Shown one piece after another: positions 15,992 through 26,586 of a DNA stretch of 64,000 nucleotides (positions are counted from its first letter, which is position 1; every line of letters starts with the position of its first letter). The DNA lies in NCBI RefSeq assembly GCF_003002895.1, contig NZ_PVTI01000019.1:17635-81634 (forward strand), given 5' to 3'. The notes beneath the pieces are model-generated. The model was not told where the DNA came from and ran no database searches. It was given only the letters and a program-made list of their open reading frames with translations. The position numbers were made by a program, and so were the translations under genes. This stretch comes from Knoellia remsis. Lineage in GTDB: Bacteria > Actinomycetota > Actinomycetes > Actinomycetales > Dermatophilaceae.

Positions 15992-17332
15992 ATGGCGACC
16001 AAGAAGGACCTCGTCGAAGCCCAGTCGTTCAGCAAGCGTCGCCTGACGACGGCCTTCGTCAGCGGGGCACCCGGCGGCCGCGAGGTCGAGCCACACCGGC
16101 CCATGAAGGCCGTCATCGGTGGACTCGCCCTCACGGTGGTCCTCGTCATCGGCAGCATGGCGTTCGGCTGGTTGAGGGGGTCCCTGCCGGACGGCTGGGA
16201 GAACAACAAGCTCGTCATCGCCAAGACGAGCGGGGCCCGCTACGTCACCATCAAGAAGACGCTCCACCCCGTGCTCAACACCACGAGCGCCCGACTGCTC
16301 ATCCCGGCCGACCAGTTCAAGGTCATCACCGTAGCCGACGACAAGCTCGCCCCGCAGAAGCGCGGGTCGACCGTCGGCATCGCGGGCGCACCGGACTCGC
16401 TCACCCCTGCGGACTCGCTCTCGAACAGCGGGTGGGTCTCCTGCCTCGGCGCCGACAACGGCGTCGCCACCGGCCTCGGCGGTACCGTGCGCAGCACACC
16501 GGCCGCCCCTGCAGCCAGTGTCGTGAAGACCGGCAACCAGGCGTTCGTCATCGCCGGAGGCATGCGCTACCCCGTCGCGGCCGCGAACCTCGGCCCGGTC
16601 AGCATCGCCCTCGGCCTCGACGCCGCACCCGCGCGGCAGGCACCGGCGGTGTGGACCAACCTCTTCGAGCTCGGCCCCGAGCTCGCCCCCCTGCGCCTCC
16701 CCAACCTCGGCAAGCCCGCACCGGGCCTGCCGCCGGGCGCGAGCGTCGGCTCGGTGCTCGCCGTCGGCAACACCGCGGCCGATACGCGTCGCTACCTCGT
16801 CAACGAGGCCGGCCAGCTCGAGCCGCTGCCCGACTTCGCCTACGCCCTCTACCGGCTCGGTTCGGGCAGCAACACCGAGGACATCGAGGCCACGCCGGCA
16901 CAGGTCGCGCAGCTCACCGTCCAGCAGCAGCGCTTCGCGCCCCAGGCCTGGCCGTCGGAGATGCCGACGCTGCTCACCGACCAGCCGTGCGCAACCCTGA
17001 CGACCGCTCGCGGCCAGGCCCCAAAGGTCGCCCTCTCGACCTCGGACACCGTCACGCCCGAACCCGGCAAGACCACGGCCCAGGTGGGTCTCGGCACCGG
17101 CGCACTCGTGCGCGCCGTCGGGGCCGGGTCCCTCTCGGCGGGGCCGTTGCTCGCCATCGACCAGACCGGCACGTCCTATGCCATCGACGCCTCGACGCCG
17201 GACATCCTCCAGCGCCTCGGCTACCAGCCGCGGGACGTCGCGCCAATCCCGCAGTCGTGGGCCGAGCTCTTCCGCGAGGGGCCGGAGCTGAGCGTTCGGG
17301 CCGCCCAGACGACCGTGGCCGCCACGTCGTGA
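15992..17332 (+). CDS. eccB: Type VII secretion protein EccB
   Basis: A 446-residue core component with one membrane segment (about 39-59) after a short cytoplasmic N-terminus (MATKKDLVEAQSFSKRRLTTAFVSG is the family hallmark region). A large extracytoplasmic repeat domain follows. Two cysteines (in GWVSCLG and TDQPCAT) are placed to form the conserved disulfide. The product joins EccC and EccD in the inner-membrane complex and contacts mycosin on the outside. The stop TGA overlaps the GTG start of mycP. Confidence 0.93.
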   Translation: MATKKDLVEAQSFSKRRLTTAFVSGAPGGREVEPHRPMKAVIGGLALTVVLVIGSMAFGWLRGSLPDGWENNKLVIAKTSGARYVTIKKTLHPVLNTTSARLLIPADQFKVITVADDKLAPQKRGSTVGIAGAPDSLTPADSLSNSGWVSCLGADNGVATGLGGTVRSTPAAPAASVVKTGNQAFVIAGGMRYPVAAANLGPVSIALGLDAAPARQAPAVWTNLFELGPELAPLRLPNLGKPAPGLPPGASVGSVLAVGNTAADTRRYLVNEAGQLEPLPDFAYALYRLGSGSNTEDIEATPAQVAQLTVQQQRFAPQAWPSEMPTLLTDQPCATLTTARGQAPKVALSTSDTVTPEPGKTTAQVGLGTGALVRAVGAGSLSAGPLLAIDQTGTSYAIDASTPDILQRLGYQPRDVAPIPQSWAELFREGPELSVRAAQTTVAATS

Positions 17333-18609
17333 CGACCCGCACCGGCAGGGCTCGCACCCGCACGGCGTCCCGACGGGCCGTCGTCGCCGCCGCGCTCCTC
17401 ACTGGCGCGGCGACGTGCGGCGTGCCGGCACCGGTCGCGAACGCCGCCGTCGCGCCGACGGTGACCACCTCAGCGACCTCGCTCACCGCGGAGGCCAGGC
17501 CCTGCACTGAGGGGCAGACGCGCTATGTCGCCGAGGCACCGGCGGCCCTCTCCCGGCTCGGCGCCCGCAAGGCGTGGGAGCTCGCGACCGGCAAGGGCGT
17601 CGTCGTCGCGGTCGTCGACTCGGGGGTGGCCGCGAACAACGTCCATTTCCCCAAAGGCAGCGTCCTGCCGGGCCGCAGCTTCGTCGGTGGACCGGCGACG
17701 ACCGACGAGTCCGGCCACGGCACCGCCATCGCCGGCATCATCGCCGCTCGCTCGATCGGGGACCGCTCGGGCGTCGTCGGGATCGCCCGCGACGCCACGA
17801 TCCTCCCGGTCAAGATCACCGGCGGCGAGAATGGCGGAGACGAAGCCGCCCAGCGGTCGGCGAACCTCGCCAAGGGCATCGCGTATGCCGTCTCGGCCGG
17901 TGCCGACGTCATCAACCTCTCGCTGTCGACCTCGGCGAACCGGCCGGACGTGCGCGCAGCGGTCGCCTCGGCGACCCGGGCGGGCGTCGTCGTCGTCGCC
18001 TCCGCCGGCAACCGGGACCAAGCCGCCGAGACCCGCGACGGGCCGCGCTTCCCCGCCGCCAACCCCGGGGTCATCGGCGTCTCGGCCGCGAACTCCGCCG
18101 ACATCGTGACCCAGGACTCCATCAGGGGCAGCCACGTCGACCTCGCCGCACCCGGCGACAACATCGCGACGACGTTCCGCTCGTGGGGCGACTGTGTCTT
18201 CTCGCAGCAGGGTCAGTCGACGAGCTACGCCACGGCATACGTGAGCGGCGCAGCCGCACTCCTCAAACAGCGCTTCCCGAGCGCGAGCCCGGCGGAGATC
18301 TCCTATCGCCTCGAGACGACGGCGTCCCGCGGGTCGCGCACGAGCCGTGACGACGCCTCCGGCTGGGGCATCGTCCAGCCCTACGAGGCGATGACGGCCG
18401 TCCTCGACGACAGCGTCGCCGGGCCCGTGCCCCCCGGCGGCACACCACGCGCCACTCCCCCGCCGCAGGTGTCGCAGGTCGACCTCACCCCCGCACCGGA
18501 TCCGCGCGCCCCCGACCGCAACGCCGTGCTCTGGCTCCTCCTCGGCTCGGTCGCCGCGGTCATCGGGCTGGGGCTCCTGCGGATGCTGCGTGCCACCTCG
18601 AAGTCCTGA
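17329..18609 (+). CDS. mycP: Mycosin, type VII secretion-associated serine protease
   Basis: A 426-residue membrane-anchored subtilisin-type protease with a signal peptide (about 1-40), a catalytic domain and a C-terminal membrane segment (about 400-420). The full triad is clear: D97 (VAVVDSGV), H130 (DESGHGTAIAG), S299 (STSYATAYVSG), with N228 (VVASAGN) for the oxyanion hole. Mycosins cap and stabilise the ESX core on the outer side. The GTG start overlaps the eccB stop, in the usual eccD-eccB-mycP operon. A second, less typical mycosin lies at 11591. Confidence 0.93.
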   Translation: MTTRTGRARTRTASRRAVVAAALLTGAATCGVPAPVANAAVAPTVTTSATSLTAEARPCTEGQTRYVAEAPAALSRLGARKAWELATGKGVVVAVVDSGVAANNVHFPKGSVLPGRSFVGGPATTDESGHGTAIAGIIAARSIGDRSGVVGIARDATILPVKITGGENGGDEAAQRSANLAKGIAYAVSAGADVINLSLSTSANRPDVRAAVASATRAGVVVVASAGNRDQAAETRDGPRFPAANPGVIGVSAANSADIVTQDSIRGSHVDLAAPGDNIATTFRSWGDCVFSQQGQSTSYATAYVSGAAALLKQRFPSASPAEISYRLETTASRGSRTSRDDASGWGIVQPYEAMTAVLDDSVAGPVPPGGTPRATPPPQVSQVDLTPAPDPRAPDRNAVLWLLLGSVAAVIGLGLLRMLRATSKS

Positions 18610-18691
18610 CGCCTGGCGGGCGAACGGCATACACAACGACGCTGCGCACCTGGGGCACGAGCGCGGGTGAGGTTCTGGGAGAATCGGACCC

Positions 18692-21391
18692 ATGTCTGCC
18701 TCCCTCACTCCGCCTCGCGCCGCCTCCATCCCCGAGCGGCCGTCCATGGACGGTCTCGAGGACAAGTGGGGGCAGGTATGGGCGGAGCAGGGTACCTACG
18801 CGTTCGACCGTGACGCCGCTCTCGCCGGGGACCGCGCGCAGGTGTTCTCCATCGACACCCCGCCGCCGACCGCGTCCGGCAGCCTGCACATGGGTCACGT
18901 CTTCTCCTACACCCACACCGACTGCATGGCCCGCTACAAGCGGATGGCCGGGTTCAACGTCTTCTACCCGATCGGCTGGGACGACAACGGCCTGCCGACC
19001 GAGAAGCGCGTCCAGAACTTCTACGGCGTCCGGGGCGACGCGTCGCTGCCGTTCGACCCCGACTTCGTGCCGCCGCACCGTGGTGACGCGAAGTCCCTCA
19101 AGGCGGGCGACGCGACGCCGGTGTCGCGGCAGAACTTCATCGACCTCTGTGACGAGCTGACCGTCGAGGACGAGAAGGCGTTCGAGTCGCTCTTCCGCCG
19201 GCTCGGGCAGTCCTTCGACTGGTCCATCTCCTACCGCACCATCGACGACCACTCGCGCGCCACGGCGCAGCAGGCCTTCCTGCGCGAGCTCGCCGCCGGG
19301 CAGGCCTACCAGGCCGAGGCGCCGGGCCTGTGGGACGTGACCTTCCAGACGGCGGTCGCGCAGGCCGAGCTCGAGGCGCGCGACTACCCGGGCGCCTACC
19401 ACCGCGTGGCCTTCCACCCGACCCAAGGCGACGAGCCGATCTTCATCGAGACGACGCGTCCCGAGCTCATCCCCTCGGTCGTCGCGCTCATCGCCCACCC
19501 CGACGACGAGCGGTATGCCGGCCTATTCGGTTCCACGGTCCGCTCGCCGTTGTTCGGGGTCGAGGTGCCGGTGCTCGCGCACGCGGCCGCCGAGATGGAC
19601 AAGGGCGCGGGCATCGCGATGTGCTGCACCTTCGGTGACCTCACCGACGTCATGTGGTGGCGCGAGCTGCAGCTGCCGACCCGCTCGGTCATCACCCGGC
19701 AGGGCCGCGTCCAGGCCGAGACGCCGGAGTGGATCGCGGGCGGCCCGGGCGCCGCGCTCTTCGGCGAGCTCGCCGGCAAGACGGTGCACTCGGCGCGCGA
19801 GGCGGTCGTCGCGGCGCTGCGCGAGTCCGGCGACCTCGACGGCGAGCCCAAGGCGACGCAGCGCAAGGCGAACTTCTACGAGCGCGGCGAGAAGCCGCTC
19901 GAGATCGTCACGTCCCGCCAGTGGTACATCCGCAACGGCGGGCGCGACGCCGACGTCAACGCGGCGCTCCAGGCGCGCGGCGACGAGATCGCGTTTCACC
20001 CCGACTTCATGCGCGCGCGCTACAAGAACTGGGTCGCTGGCCTCAACGGCGACTGGCTCGTGTCGCGGCAGCGCTTCTTCGGTGTGCCGATCCCGGTCTG
20101 GTACCCGCTCGACGCCGACGGTGACCCGGTGTGGGACAAGGCGATCGTGCCGTCCGAGGAGCAGCTGCCCGTCGACCCCGCGTCGCAGGCTCCCGAGGGC
20201 TACGACGAGTCGCAGCGTGGGCAGGCCGGCGGGTTCGTCGGGGACCCGGACGTCTTCGACACCTGGGCGACGTCGTCGCTGACTCCCCAGATCGCCGGCG
20301 GGTGGCGCCGCATCGACGAGTCCGGTTCGGTGACAACGGATCCACTCTTCGGCAAGGTCTTTCCGATGGACGTGCGACCTCAGGCTCACGACATCATCCG
20401 CACCTGGCTCTTCGCGACGATCGTGCGCTCGCACCTCGAGTTCGGCACGGTGCCATGGACCAATGCCGCGATCAGCGGCTGGATCCTCGACCCCGACCGC
20501 AAGAAGATGAGCAAGTCCAAGGGCAACGTCGTCACGCCCGAGGACGTGCTGCGCGAGCACTCCGCCGACGCGGTCCGCTACTGGGCGGCGAGCGGACGGC
20601 TCGGGACCGACGCGGCCTACGACGTCGGCCAGATGAAGGTCGGCCGCCGGCTCGCGATCAAGGTGCTCAACGCGTCGAAGTTCGCGCTGTCGTTCGGCGA
20701 GGTCCGGGCCCCCGGCGATGGCCCGGAGGGCCGGGTCATCGCCGGGGCGGGCGACCTCGCGGCCCAGGTGACCAACCCGCTCGACCTGGCCGTGCTCGCC
20801 GAGCTGCGCGCCGTCGTCGAGAAGGCCACCGCCGGCTTCGAGGCGTGGGACTACACCCGCTCGCTCGAAGTGACCGAGACGTTCTTCTGGACCTTCTGCG
20901 ACGACTACCTCGAGCTCGTCAAGGACCGGGCCTACGGCTCGCAGGGGGACGCCGAGGCGGCCTCCGCGCGCGCCACGCTGCGCATCGCACTCGATGTCGT
21001 GCTGCGTCTGCTCGCACCCTTCCTCCCCTACGTCACGGAGGAGGTGTGGTCCTGGTGGCACGAGGGTTCGGTGCACCGCACCTCGTGGCCGACGGTGGCC
21101 GACGTCGAGGTCGGTGGCGAGGCCGTCGACCCGGCCATGCTCGGTGCCGTCGGCGCCGCGCTCGCGACGGTGCGCAAGAGCAAGTCCGAGGCCAAGCTGT
21201 CGATGCGCGCCGAGGTGGCGCGGGTGACCCTCGCCGGACCCGAGGCCCTGCTCGAGCACGTCCGGGCCGGCGAGGCCGACCTGCGGGCCGCAGGCAAGAT
21301 CACCGGCACCCTCGACCTGACACCGGCCGAGACGTGGCAGGCGCGCGACGTCGAGCTCATCCCCGTCGAGAAGCCCAAGACCCAGGCCTGA
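18692..21391 (+). CDS. valS: Valine--tRNA ligase
   Basis: An 899-residue class I aminoacyl-tRNA synthetase that charges tRNA-Val in the cytoplasm. The HIGH signature appears as H66MGH and the KMSKS loop at residues 605-609 (KKMSKSKG). Between them lies the editing (CP1) domain with FIETTRPELIPSV. The segment NGLPTEKRVQNFYGVRGD after HIGH is typical of the valine enzymes found in many Actinobacteria. The C-terminal anticodon-binding region is complete but there is no long coiled-coil arm. It ends in a hairpin that also covers the end of the convergent gene. Confidence 0.95.
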   Translation: MSASLTPPRAASIPERPSMDGLEDKWGQVWAEQGTYAFDRDAALAGDRAQVFSIDTPPPTASGSLHMGHVFSYTHTDCMARYKRMAGFNVFYPIGWDDNGLPTEKRVQNFYGVRGDASLPFDPDFVPPHRGDAKSLKAGDATPVSRQNFIDLCDELTVEDEKAFESLFRRLGQSFDWSISYRTIDDHSRATAQQAFLRELAAGQAYQAEAPGLWDVTFQTAVAQAELEARDYPGAYHRVAFHPTQGDEPIFIETTRPELIPSVVALIAHPDDERYAGLFGSTVRSPLFGVEVPVLAHAAAEMDKGAGIAMCCTFGDLTDVMWWRELQLPTRSVITRQGRVQAETPEWIAGGPGAALFGELAGKTVHSAREAVVAALRESGDLDGEPKATQRKANFYERGEKPLEIVTSRQWYIRNGGRDADVNAALQARGDEIAFHPDFMRARYKNWVAGLNGDWLVSRQRFFGVPIPVWYPLDADGDPVWDKAIVPSEEQLPVDPASQAPEGYDESQRGQAGGFVGDPDVFDTWATSSLTPQIAGGWRRIDESGSVTTDPLFGKVFPMDVRPQAHDIIRTWLFATIVRSHLEFGTVPWTNAAISGWILDPDRKKMSKSKGNVVTPEDVLREHSADAVRYWAASGRLGTDAAYDVGQMKVGRRLAIKVLNASKFALSFGEVRAPGDGPEGRVIAGAGDLAAQVTNPLDLAVLAELRAVVEKATAGFEAWDYTRSLEVTETFFWTFCDDYLELVKDRAYGSQGDAEAASARATLRIALDVVLRLLAPFLPYVTEEVWSWWHEGSVHRTSWPTVADVEVGGEAVDPAMLGAVGAALATVRKSKSEAKLSMRAEVARVTLAGPEALLEHVRAGEADLRAAGKITGTLDLTPAETWQARDVELIPVEKPKTQA

Positions 21392-21406
21392 GGTTCCTCA
21401 GGCCTG
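21383..21406. terminator. Hairpin spanning both convergent stop codons (valS / peptidase-like gene)
   Basis: CAGGCCTGAGG and CCTCAGGCCTG form perfect 11-base arms around TT. The TGA of valS (21389-21391) and the TGA of the convergent gene (21398-21400 on the plus strand) both lie in the stem, so one element can end both transcripts. Confidence 0.7.
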
Positions 21407-22105
21407 CACGGCCGCGCCGGCGCGTCGGGCCGTGCCGAGGGCTGGCAACCGGTCGCGCAGCCGCACCCGCCGCTCCCCCGTCGGCTGCACGACGAACCAC
21501 GGCACCTGCCACCCGCTCAGGCCCAACCGGTGCTCGATGACGGTGTCACGGCGCAGGTGGTCGACACGTCCCGTCCCCGGGTCGTAGACGTCGAGCACCC
21601 GGTCGCCGTCACCGGGGAGGACGAGGACGACGTGCCTCGGCAGCCGACGGTTCCCGACGTAGAGCAACCCCGGCTCCCCCTCGGCCACGACGTCGACCAG
21701 CCGCTCGAAAGCCGCCTGCAGCGGCTCACGCGACAGCTGTCGTACCGCCTGCACCTCGTAGCGGGTCCCCTGTGTCGACGCGCCGAGCTCGAGCTCGCGG
21801 CGCGCACCCCACGGGGGTGTCCCGAGCGCGCGCGGCCACGGCGGCTGCGGGTGGCGCGATCCGGTCAGGGCGCTGTTGGTGCGGCGCATGACAATGCGTT
21901 CGTATGCCGCGAAGCGCTCGCTTTGGGTCCCGCCCGCCGGGGACCCAGGGGGATGCGGTGCCCCCGTGCGGACCCAGCTCGCGAAGACCGGGTCGACGAG
22001 CATTCGGGCGACGGTGAGGCATGCCGACCCGCACGTCACGGGTGACTGCTGCACCGGGCCCGTGTCTCCGGCCCGGAGTCGGTATGCCGTCGCCACGCCC
22101 GCCAT
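21398..22105 (-). CDS. C39-like / papain-fold cysteine peptidase family protein
   Basis: A 235-residue protein with the N-terminal pattern Q20SPVTCGSACL (putative nucleophile C25 and oxyanion Gln), H158 (LPRHVVLVLPG) and D175 (LDVYDPGTG). This order and spacing match the C39-like papain fold used by bacterial cysteine peptidases and amide-forming enzymes. No signal peptide or ABC transporter domain is present, so it is not a classical bacteriocin-exporting C39 enzyme. MAGVATAYRL was chosen as the start because the upstream extension runs through the divergent promoter region. Role unknown. Confidence 0.6.
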   Translation of the reverse strand: MAGVATAYRLRAGDTGPVQQSPVTCGSACLTVARMLVDPVFASWVRTGAPHPPGSPAGGTQSERFAAYERIVMRRTNSALTGSRHPQPPWPRALGTPPWGARRELELGASTQGTRYEVQAVRQLSREPLQAAFERLVDVVAEGEPGLLYVGNRRLPRHVVLVLPGDGDRVLDVYDPGTGRVDHLRRDTVIEHRLGLSGWQVPWFVVQPTGERRVRLRDRLPALGTARRAGAAVQA

Positions 22106-22181
22106 CCTTGCCTCTCGCGTCGCGGACCGCCAGCCTTCGGTTCTCCAGTGGCGGATCGGTCCCGCGGTTAGGCTCCACGTC

Positions 22182-22892
22182 ATGCGGACGAGGCGGTGGC
22201 TGGCGGGAGCGGGGGTGCTGGTGGCTCTGCTGCTTGCGGGGTGGGTCTCCGCCTCGGGCACGGTGACGGCCTTCACGACCCCGGAGCCGAACGCCTCACC
22301 CTCGAAGGCCTACATCGAGACCGTCCCGTCCGACGAGGTTGACCCGAGGAGTGAGCGACCGGCGACCGCCGCGGAGAAGGAGGTCGCCGACGGCGTCGCG
22401 AACCTCGTCGCGTGGACGCTGCGGCTCCTCATTGCGCTCATCGTCCTCGTCGTCCTCGGGCTCGTCGTCAGGGCGCTGGTCCGGCGGCTGCGGCGCGATG
22501 TGCCGACGCCGAAGCAGGATGTGCGTGCAGGGGTCCTGCCGGACGTGCTCGTCGCGGCACTCGACCGCAGCGAGGCCGAGCTCGACAGCGGCACGTCGTC
22601 CGAGGCCGTGATCAACGCCTGGCTCGCGCTCGAGGAGGCCGCCCTGGCAAGCGGCCTCGACGACGACCGCTCGCGGACACCGACCGAGCTCGTCGCCGTG
22701 GTGCTCGCCAACCACGACGTGGACCGCGACGCCATCGAGCGCCTCGCGGCGCTGTACCGCGAGGCCCGGTTCTCGGTCCACCCGATGGAGGAGACCCACC
22801 GCGAGGCCGCCCGGGACGCCGTCCGGCAGGTTCGTGCCGATCTCCTCGAGCCGCTCGCGACGACCGCCCCGACCGGGCCCGGACCTCGATGA
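22182..22892 (+). CDS. DUF4129 domain-containing membrane protein
   Basis: A 236-residue protein, first in a five-gene operon with MoxR and DUF58 partners. It has an N-terminal membrane segment (about 7-27), an extracytoplasmic stretch, a second membrane segment (about 85-107) and a cytoplasmic DUF4129 domain ending with EARFSVHPMEETHREAARDAV. DUF4129 is usually found with MoxR/DUF58/transglutaminase modules of cell-envelope maturation. Its stop overlaps the next ATG by four bases. Confidence 0.8.
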   Translation: MRTRRWLAGAGVLVALLLAGWVSASGTVTAFTTPEPNASPSKAYIETVPSDEVDPRSERPATAAEKEVADGVANLVAWTLRLLIALIVLVVLGLVVRALVRRLRRDVPTPKQDVRAGVLPDVLVAALDRSEAELDSGTSSEAVINAWLALEEAALASGLDDDRSRTPTELVAVVLANHDVDRDAIERLAALYREARFSVHPMEETHREAARDAVRQVRADLLEPLATTAPTGPGPR

Positions 22893-23338
22893 CGCAGCGC
22901 ATCCGGGCAGCGGTCCGCGGGCATGAGGTGGTTGCCGGCCTGCTCGTCGCGGTCGCGCTCGGCCTGATCCTGCTCGCCGTGCCCCGGGTCGAGCGGCTCG
23001 TCCTCCTCGTGGGCGCAGCGAGCGTCCTCGTCCTCGCCGTCCTGCTCATCGAGCGGTTCGTCCACGGCGAACCCGAGCTGACGTGGACGACCAGCTCGGG
23101 CACCCCGGCGCGTGTCCGGGGGCACGACCGGCGCATCACGGCACTCACCCGCGCCATCGAGGCGTCCCGACGGGGTGACCTCGTGGCGCGCGCCACGGTG
23201 CAGGACACGCTCCGCTCGCTCGCCCGCGACCGCACGGACCTCGGTCCCGACCTCACGGCATACCTCAACGCCACGAACCCACCCGATGTCGACGCCGCCC
23301 GGCTCGACGCCCACCTCACCGAGCTCGAGGAGCACTGA
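22889..23338 (+). CDS. Small two-TM protein of MoxR/DUF58 operon
   Basis: A 149-residue protein with two adjacent hydrophobic segments (about 14-32 and 36-52) and a cytoplasmic helical domain (HDRRITALTRAIEASRRGD ... LDAHLTELEEH). No named family was recognised. Its place between the DUF4129 gene and moxR, with overlapping or abutting codons on both sides, shows that it belongs to the same module. Confidence 0.7.
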   Translation: MTQRIRAAVRGHEVVAGLLVAVALGLILLAVPRVERLVLLVGAASVLVLAVLLIERFVHGEPELTWTTSSGTPARVRGHDRRITALTRAIEASRRGDLVARATVQDTLRSLARDRTDLGPDLTAYLNATNPPDVDAARLDAHLTELEEH

Positions 23339-24435
<1,097 letters not shown>

Positions 24436-24439
<4 letters not shown>

Positions 24440-25926
24440 CCACGCCCCCGACCACGCCGCTGTCGGCACGCTGGCGGCCGACGGCAGCCCACCTGCGCGC
24501 CTCGGTGCTGGGTGTCTGCTTCGTCGCGATCGGCGTCTTCATGCGCCGTCCGGATGCGGTCGTCATCGGCGCACCGTTGGTCGCCGTCGCCGCGTGGTCG
24601 GTGCTGCGGCGGCCCACGGCGTTGCCCCGCGTGCACGTGTGGCTGCGGCACCCGGTGCTGCGGGAGGGGCAGACCACGGCGTGGACGATGGCGGTGGCAC
24701 CCGGAGCCGGCGTCGAGGACGTCGGGCTCGCGGTGAGCGAGGCGCCGTTCACGCGCTACACGCCGCCGAGCCAGAGCGTCGCCCGCGGCGACATCGGGGC
24801 CGCGGCGACCCCGACGCAGGTCGCCGGACCGGATGGGCGGGACGGGTCGGACGGTTCGGGCACGACCGACGAGCCGGCCGGGCCGGCCGAGCAGGCCGGG
24901 CCGGCCGAGCCGGTCGGGGGGCTCGTGTTGCTCGACGTCGAGTGCCAGAGCATCCGGTGGGGTGTGCGTTCCCCCGGCGCGGCAACGTGCGCGGTGAGCG
25001 CGGCCTTCGGGGCGTGGACCTGGGCACCGGAACCGGTCTCGGCAGAGCCGCTGCCGACGGTGCCGCTGCCCGAGGTCTTCAGTGCGCGCACCGCGACACC
25101 CGACCCGGACGGGCTCGTCGGGCGCAGCCGCTCGCGTCGGGCCGGCGACGGCGCGGAGCTCGCCGACGTGCGCGCCTTCCGGTTCGGTGACCGGCTCCGG
25201 CGGATCCACTGGCCCGTGTCCGTGCGGACCGGTGAGCTGAACGTCACGACGACCTTCTCCGACGAGGACGCCGAGGTGCTCCTCCTCGTCGACGCGATGC
25301 ACGACCTCGGCACGAGCACGGGGTACGACGGCGAGAGCAGCAGCCTCGACAGCGGTGTGCGCGCCGCGGCGGCGGTCGCCGAGCACTACCTGCGCGTCGG
25401 AGACCATGTGGGCCTGCAGGTCCTCGGTGCCCAGGCGAGCCCGCGCATCCCGGCCGAGCTGGGCAGCAACCAGCTGCGGCGCATCCTCGACGTCCTCGCA
25501 CGGGTACGCGTCGCCGACGGTGGCGTCGTCGACAAGCGGCGGCTGCGCGCACAGCTGCGTCACCCGGTGCCGTTCGGCACCCTCGTCGTCGTCCTCACGC
25601 CGGCCGTGTCCGTCGACGTCCTCGCCCATGCCGCCCAGCTGGCCCGCCGCGGACAGCCGGTCGTCGTGGTCGACACGCTGCCCGTCTCGATGACCACCGG
25701 CGAGCTCCCCGACGACCTGCTGCGCGACCTCGTGCCCGACGAGGACGAGGTCGGCGACAGCGCCCGCCTCGCCTGGCGCATCCGCCTGCTCGAGCGGCAG
25801 CGCGAGCTGCAGCGCACCCGGCTCAGCGGTGTGCCGATCGTGCCCTGGGTCGGGCCGGGCACGCTCGATGCCGTCCTGCGTGACCTCGGTCGGCAGCGGC
25901 GCTCGCCGCGGGTGATGACGCGATGA
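24436..25926 (+). CDS. DUF58 domain-containing protein
   Basis: A 496-residue membrane-associated protein, partner of MoxR. Two membrane segments near the N-terminus (about 17-55) precede a beta-rich region and the DUF58 core LADVRAFRFGDRLRRIHWP, followed by a vWA-like domain (VLLLVDAMHDLGTS). A low-complexity insert of repeated GPAEQAG/GPAEPVG type lies at about residues 130-160 and varies the usual spacing. Its GTG start overlaps the moxR stop, and its own stop overlaps the next gene. Confidence 0.88.
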
Positions 25927-26471
25927 CACTCCTGTCGTCGCTGTCGACGTCGCAGCGGGTCCTGCGCGCGCTCATGGGCGCCGCCGCCACCGCCGTGGCC
26001 CTCGCGTCGTGGCTCGCCACGCCCGGCGGCTCCCTCATCGCCGCCCTCGGGCTGGTCGTCCTCACCGCGTTCGTCGTCCTCGACCCGGGCTCGCGCCGCA
26101 CCACGCTGCTCATGGCCCTTCTCGCCGCGGTCTGGTTGTGGAGCGCCCCGGCCCCGTCGAGCCTGCGCCACTGGGCCCTCACGTTCCTCGTGGCGCTCGC
26201 CCTGCTCGTCGTGCACCTCGCGGGTGCACTGGCGACGGTGCTGCCCCCGGCCGCGCCCGTTCCTGCCGCGACACTCCGGCGGTGGCTGCGCCGTGGTGTC
26301 GGTGTCGTTCTCGCGTGCGTGCCGGTGTGGTCGGTCATGATCGTCGCGACGCGCGCCGCTGCACCCGGCGACGCCTTCCTCATGTATGCCGCCCTTGCCG
26401 GCCTCGTCGGCGTCGGCGCCGCCCTCGCGCTGAGCACCCGTCCGCCCAAGCGAGCCGGGACGGACGGGTGA
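25923..26471 (+). CDS. Hypothetical membrane protein ending the MoxR/DUF58 operon
   Basis: A 182-residue protein with about five hydrophobic segments (16-32, 36-53, 60-75, 84-108, 123-165). No domain was recognised. The ATGA overlap with the DUF58 gene shows co-translation. It occupies the position often held by a transglutaminase-like membrane protein in related operons, but it is too short and lacks that domain. Confidence 0.65.
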   Translation: MTLLSSLSTSQRVLRALMGAAATAVALASWLATPGGSLIAALGLVVLTAFVVLDPGSRRTTLLMALLAAVWLWSAPAPSSLRHWALTFLVALALLVVHLAGALATVLPPAAPVPAATLRRWLRRGVGVVLACVPVWSVMIVATRAAAPGDAFLMYAALAGLVGVGAALALSTRPPKRAGTDG

Positions 26472-26473
26472 GC

Positions 26474-26562
26474 GCGGGTCCCACGCTAGGCATGGGCCGG
26501 CATACGGGAGGTGCGCGCGGGTCCCACGCTCTGTGTGGGCCGGCATACGGCGCGTCGGCGTG
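26474..26562. terminator. Duplicated hairpin element between convergent genes
   Basis: Two copies of a unit of about 41 bases contain GCGGGTCCCACGCT followed by GGGCCGGCATACGG. CCCAC pairs with GTGGG in the second copy. It separates the MoxR/DUF58 operon from the convergent GH89 gene and carries the GGCATAC word in each copy. Confidence 0.5.
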
Positions 26563-26586
26563 GTTCCGGTATGCCGCCCGCGAACC

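Noticed and set aside
14081..16267. A 728-codon minus-strand frame covering eccD
   Set aside because: Only its last 106 codons are real (the WXG100 gene); the rest is low-complexity antisense of eccD.
15397..17328. N-terminal extension of mycP read through eccD and eccB
   Set aside because: The extension is out of frame with two certain genes; the GTG at 17329 followed by a signal peptide is the true start.
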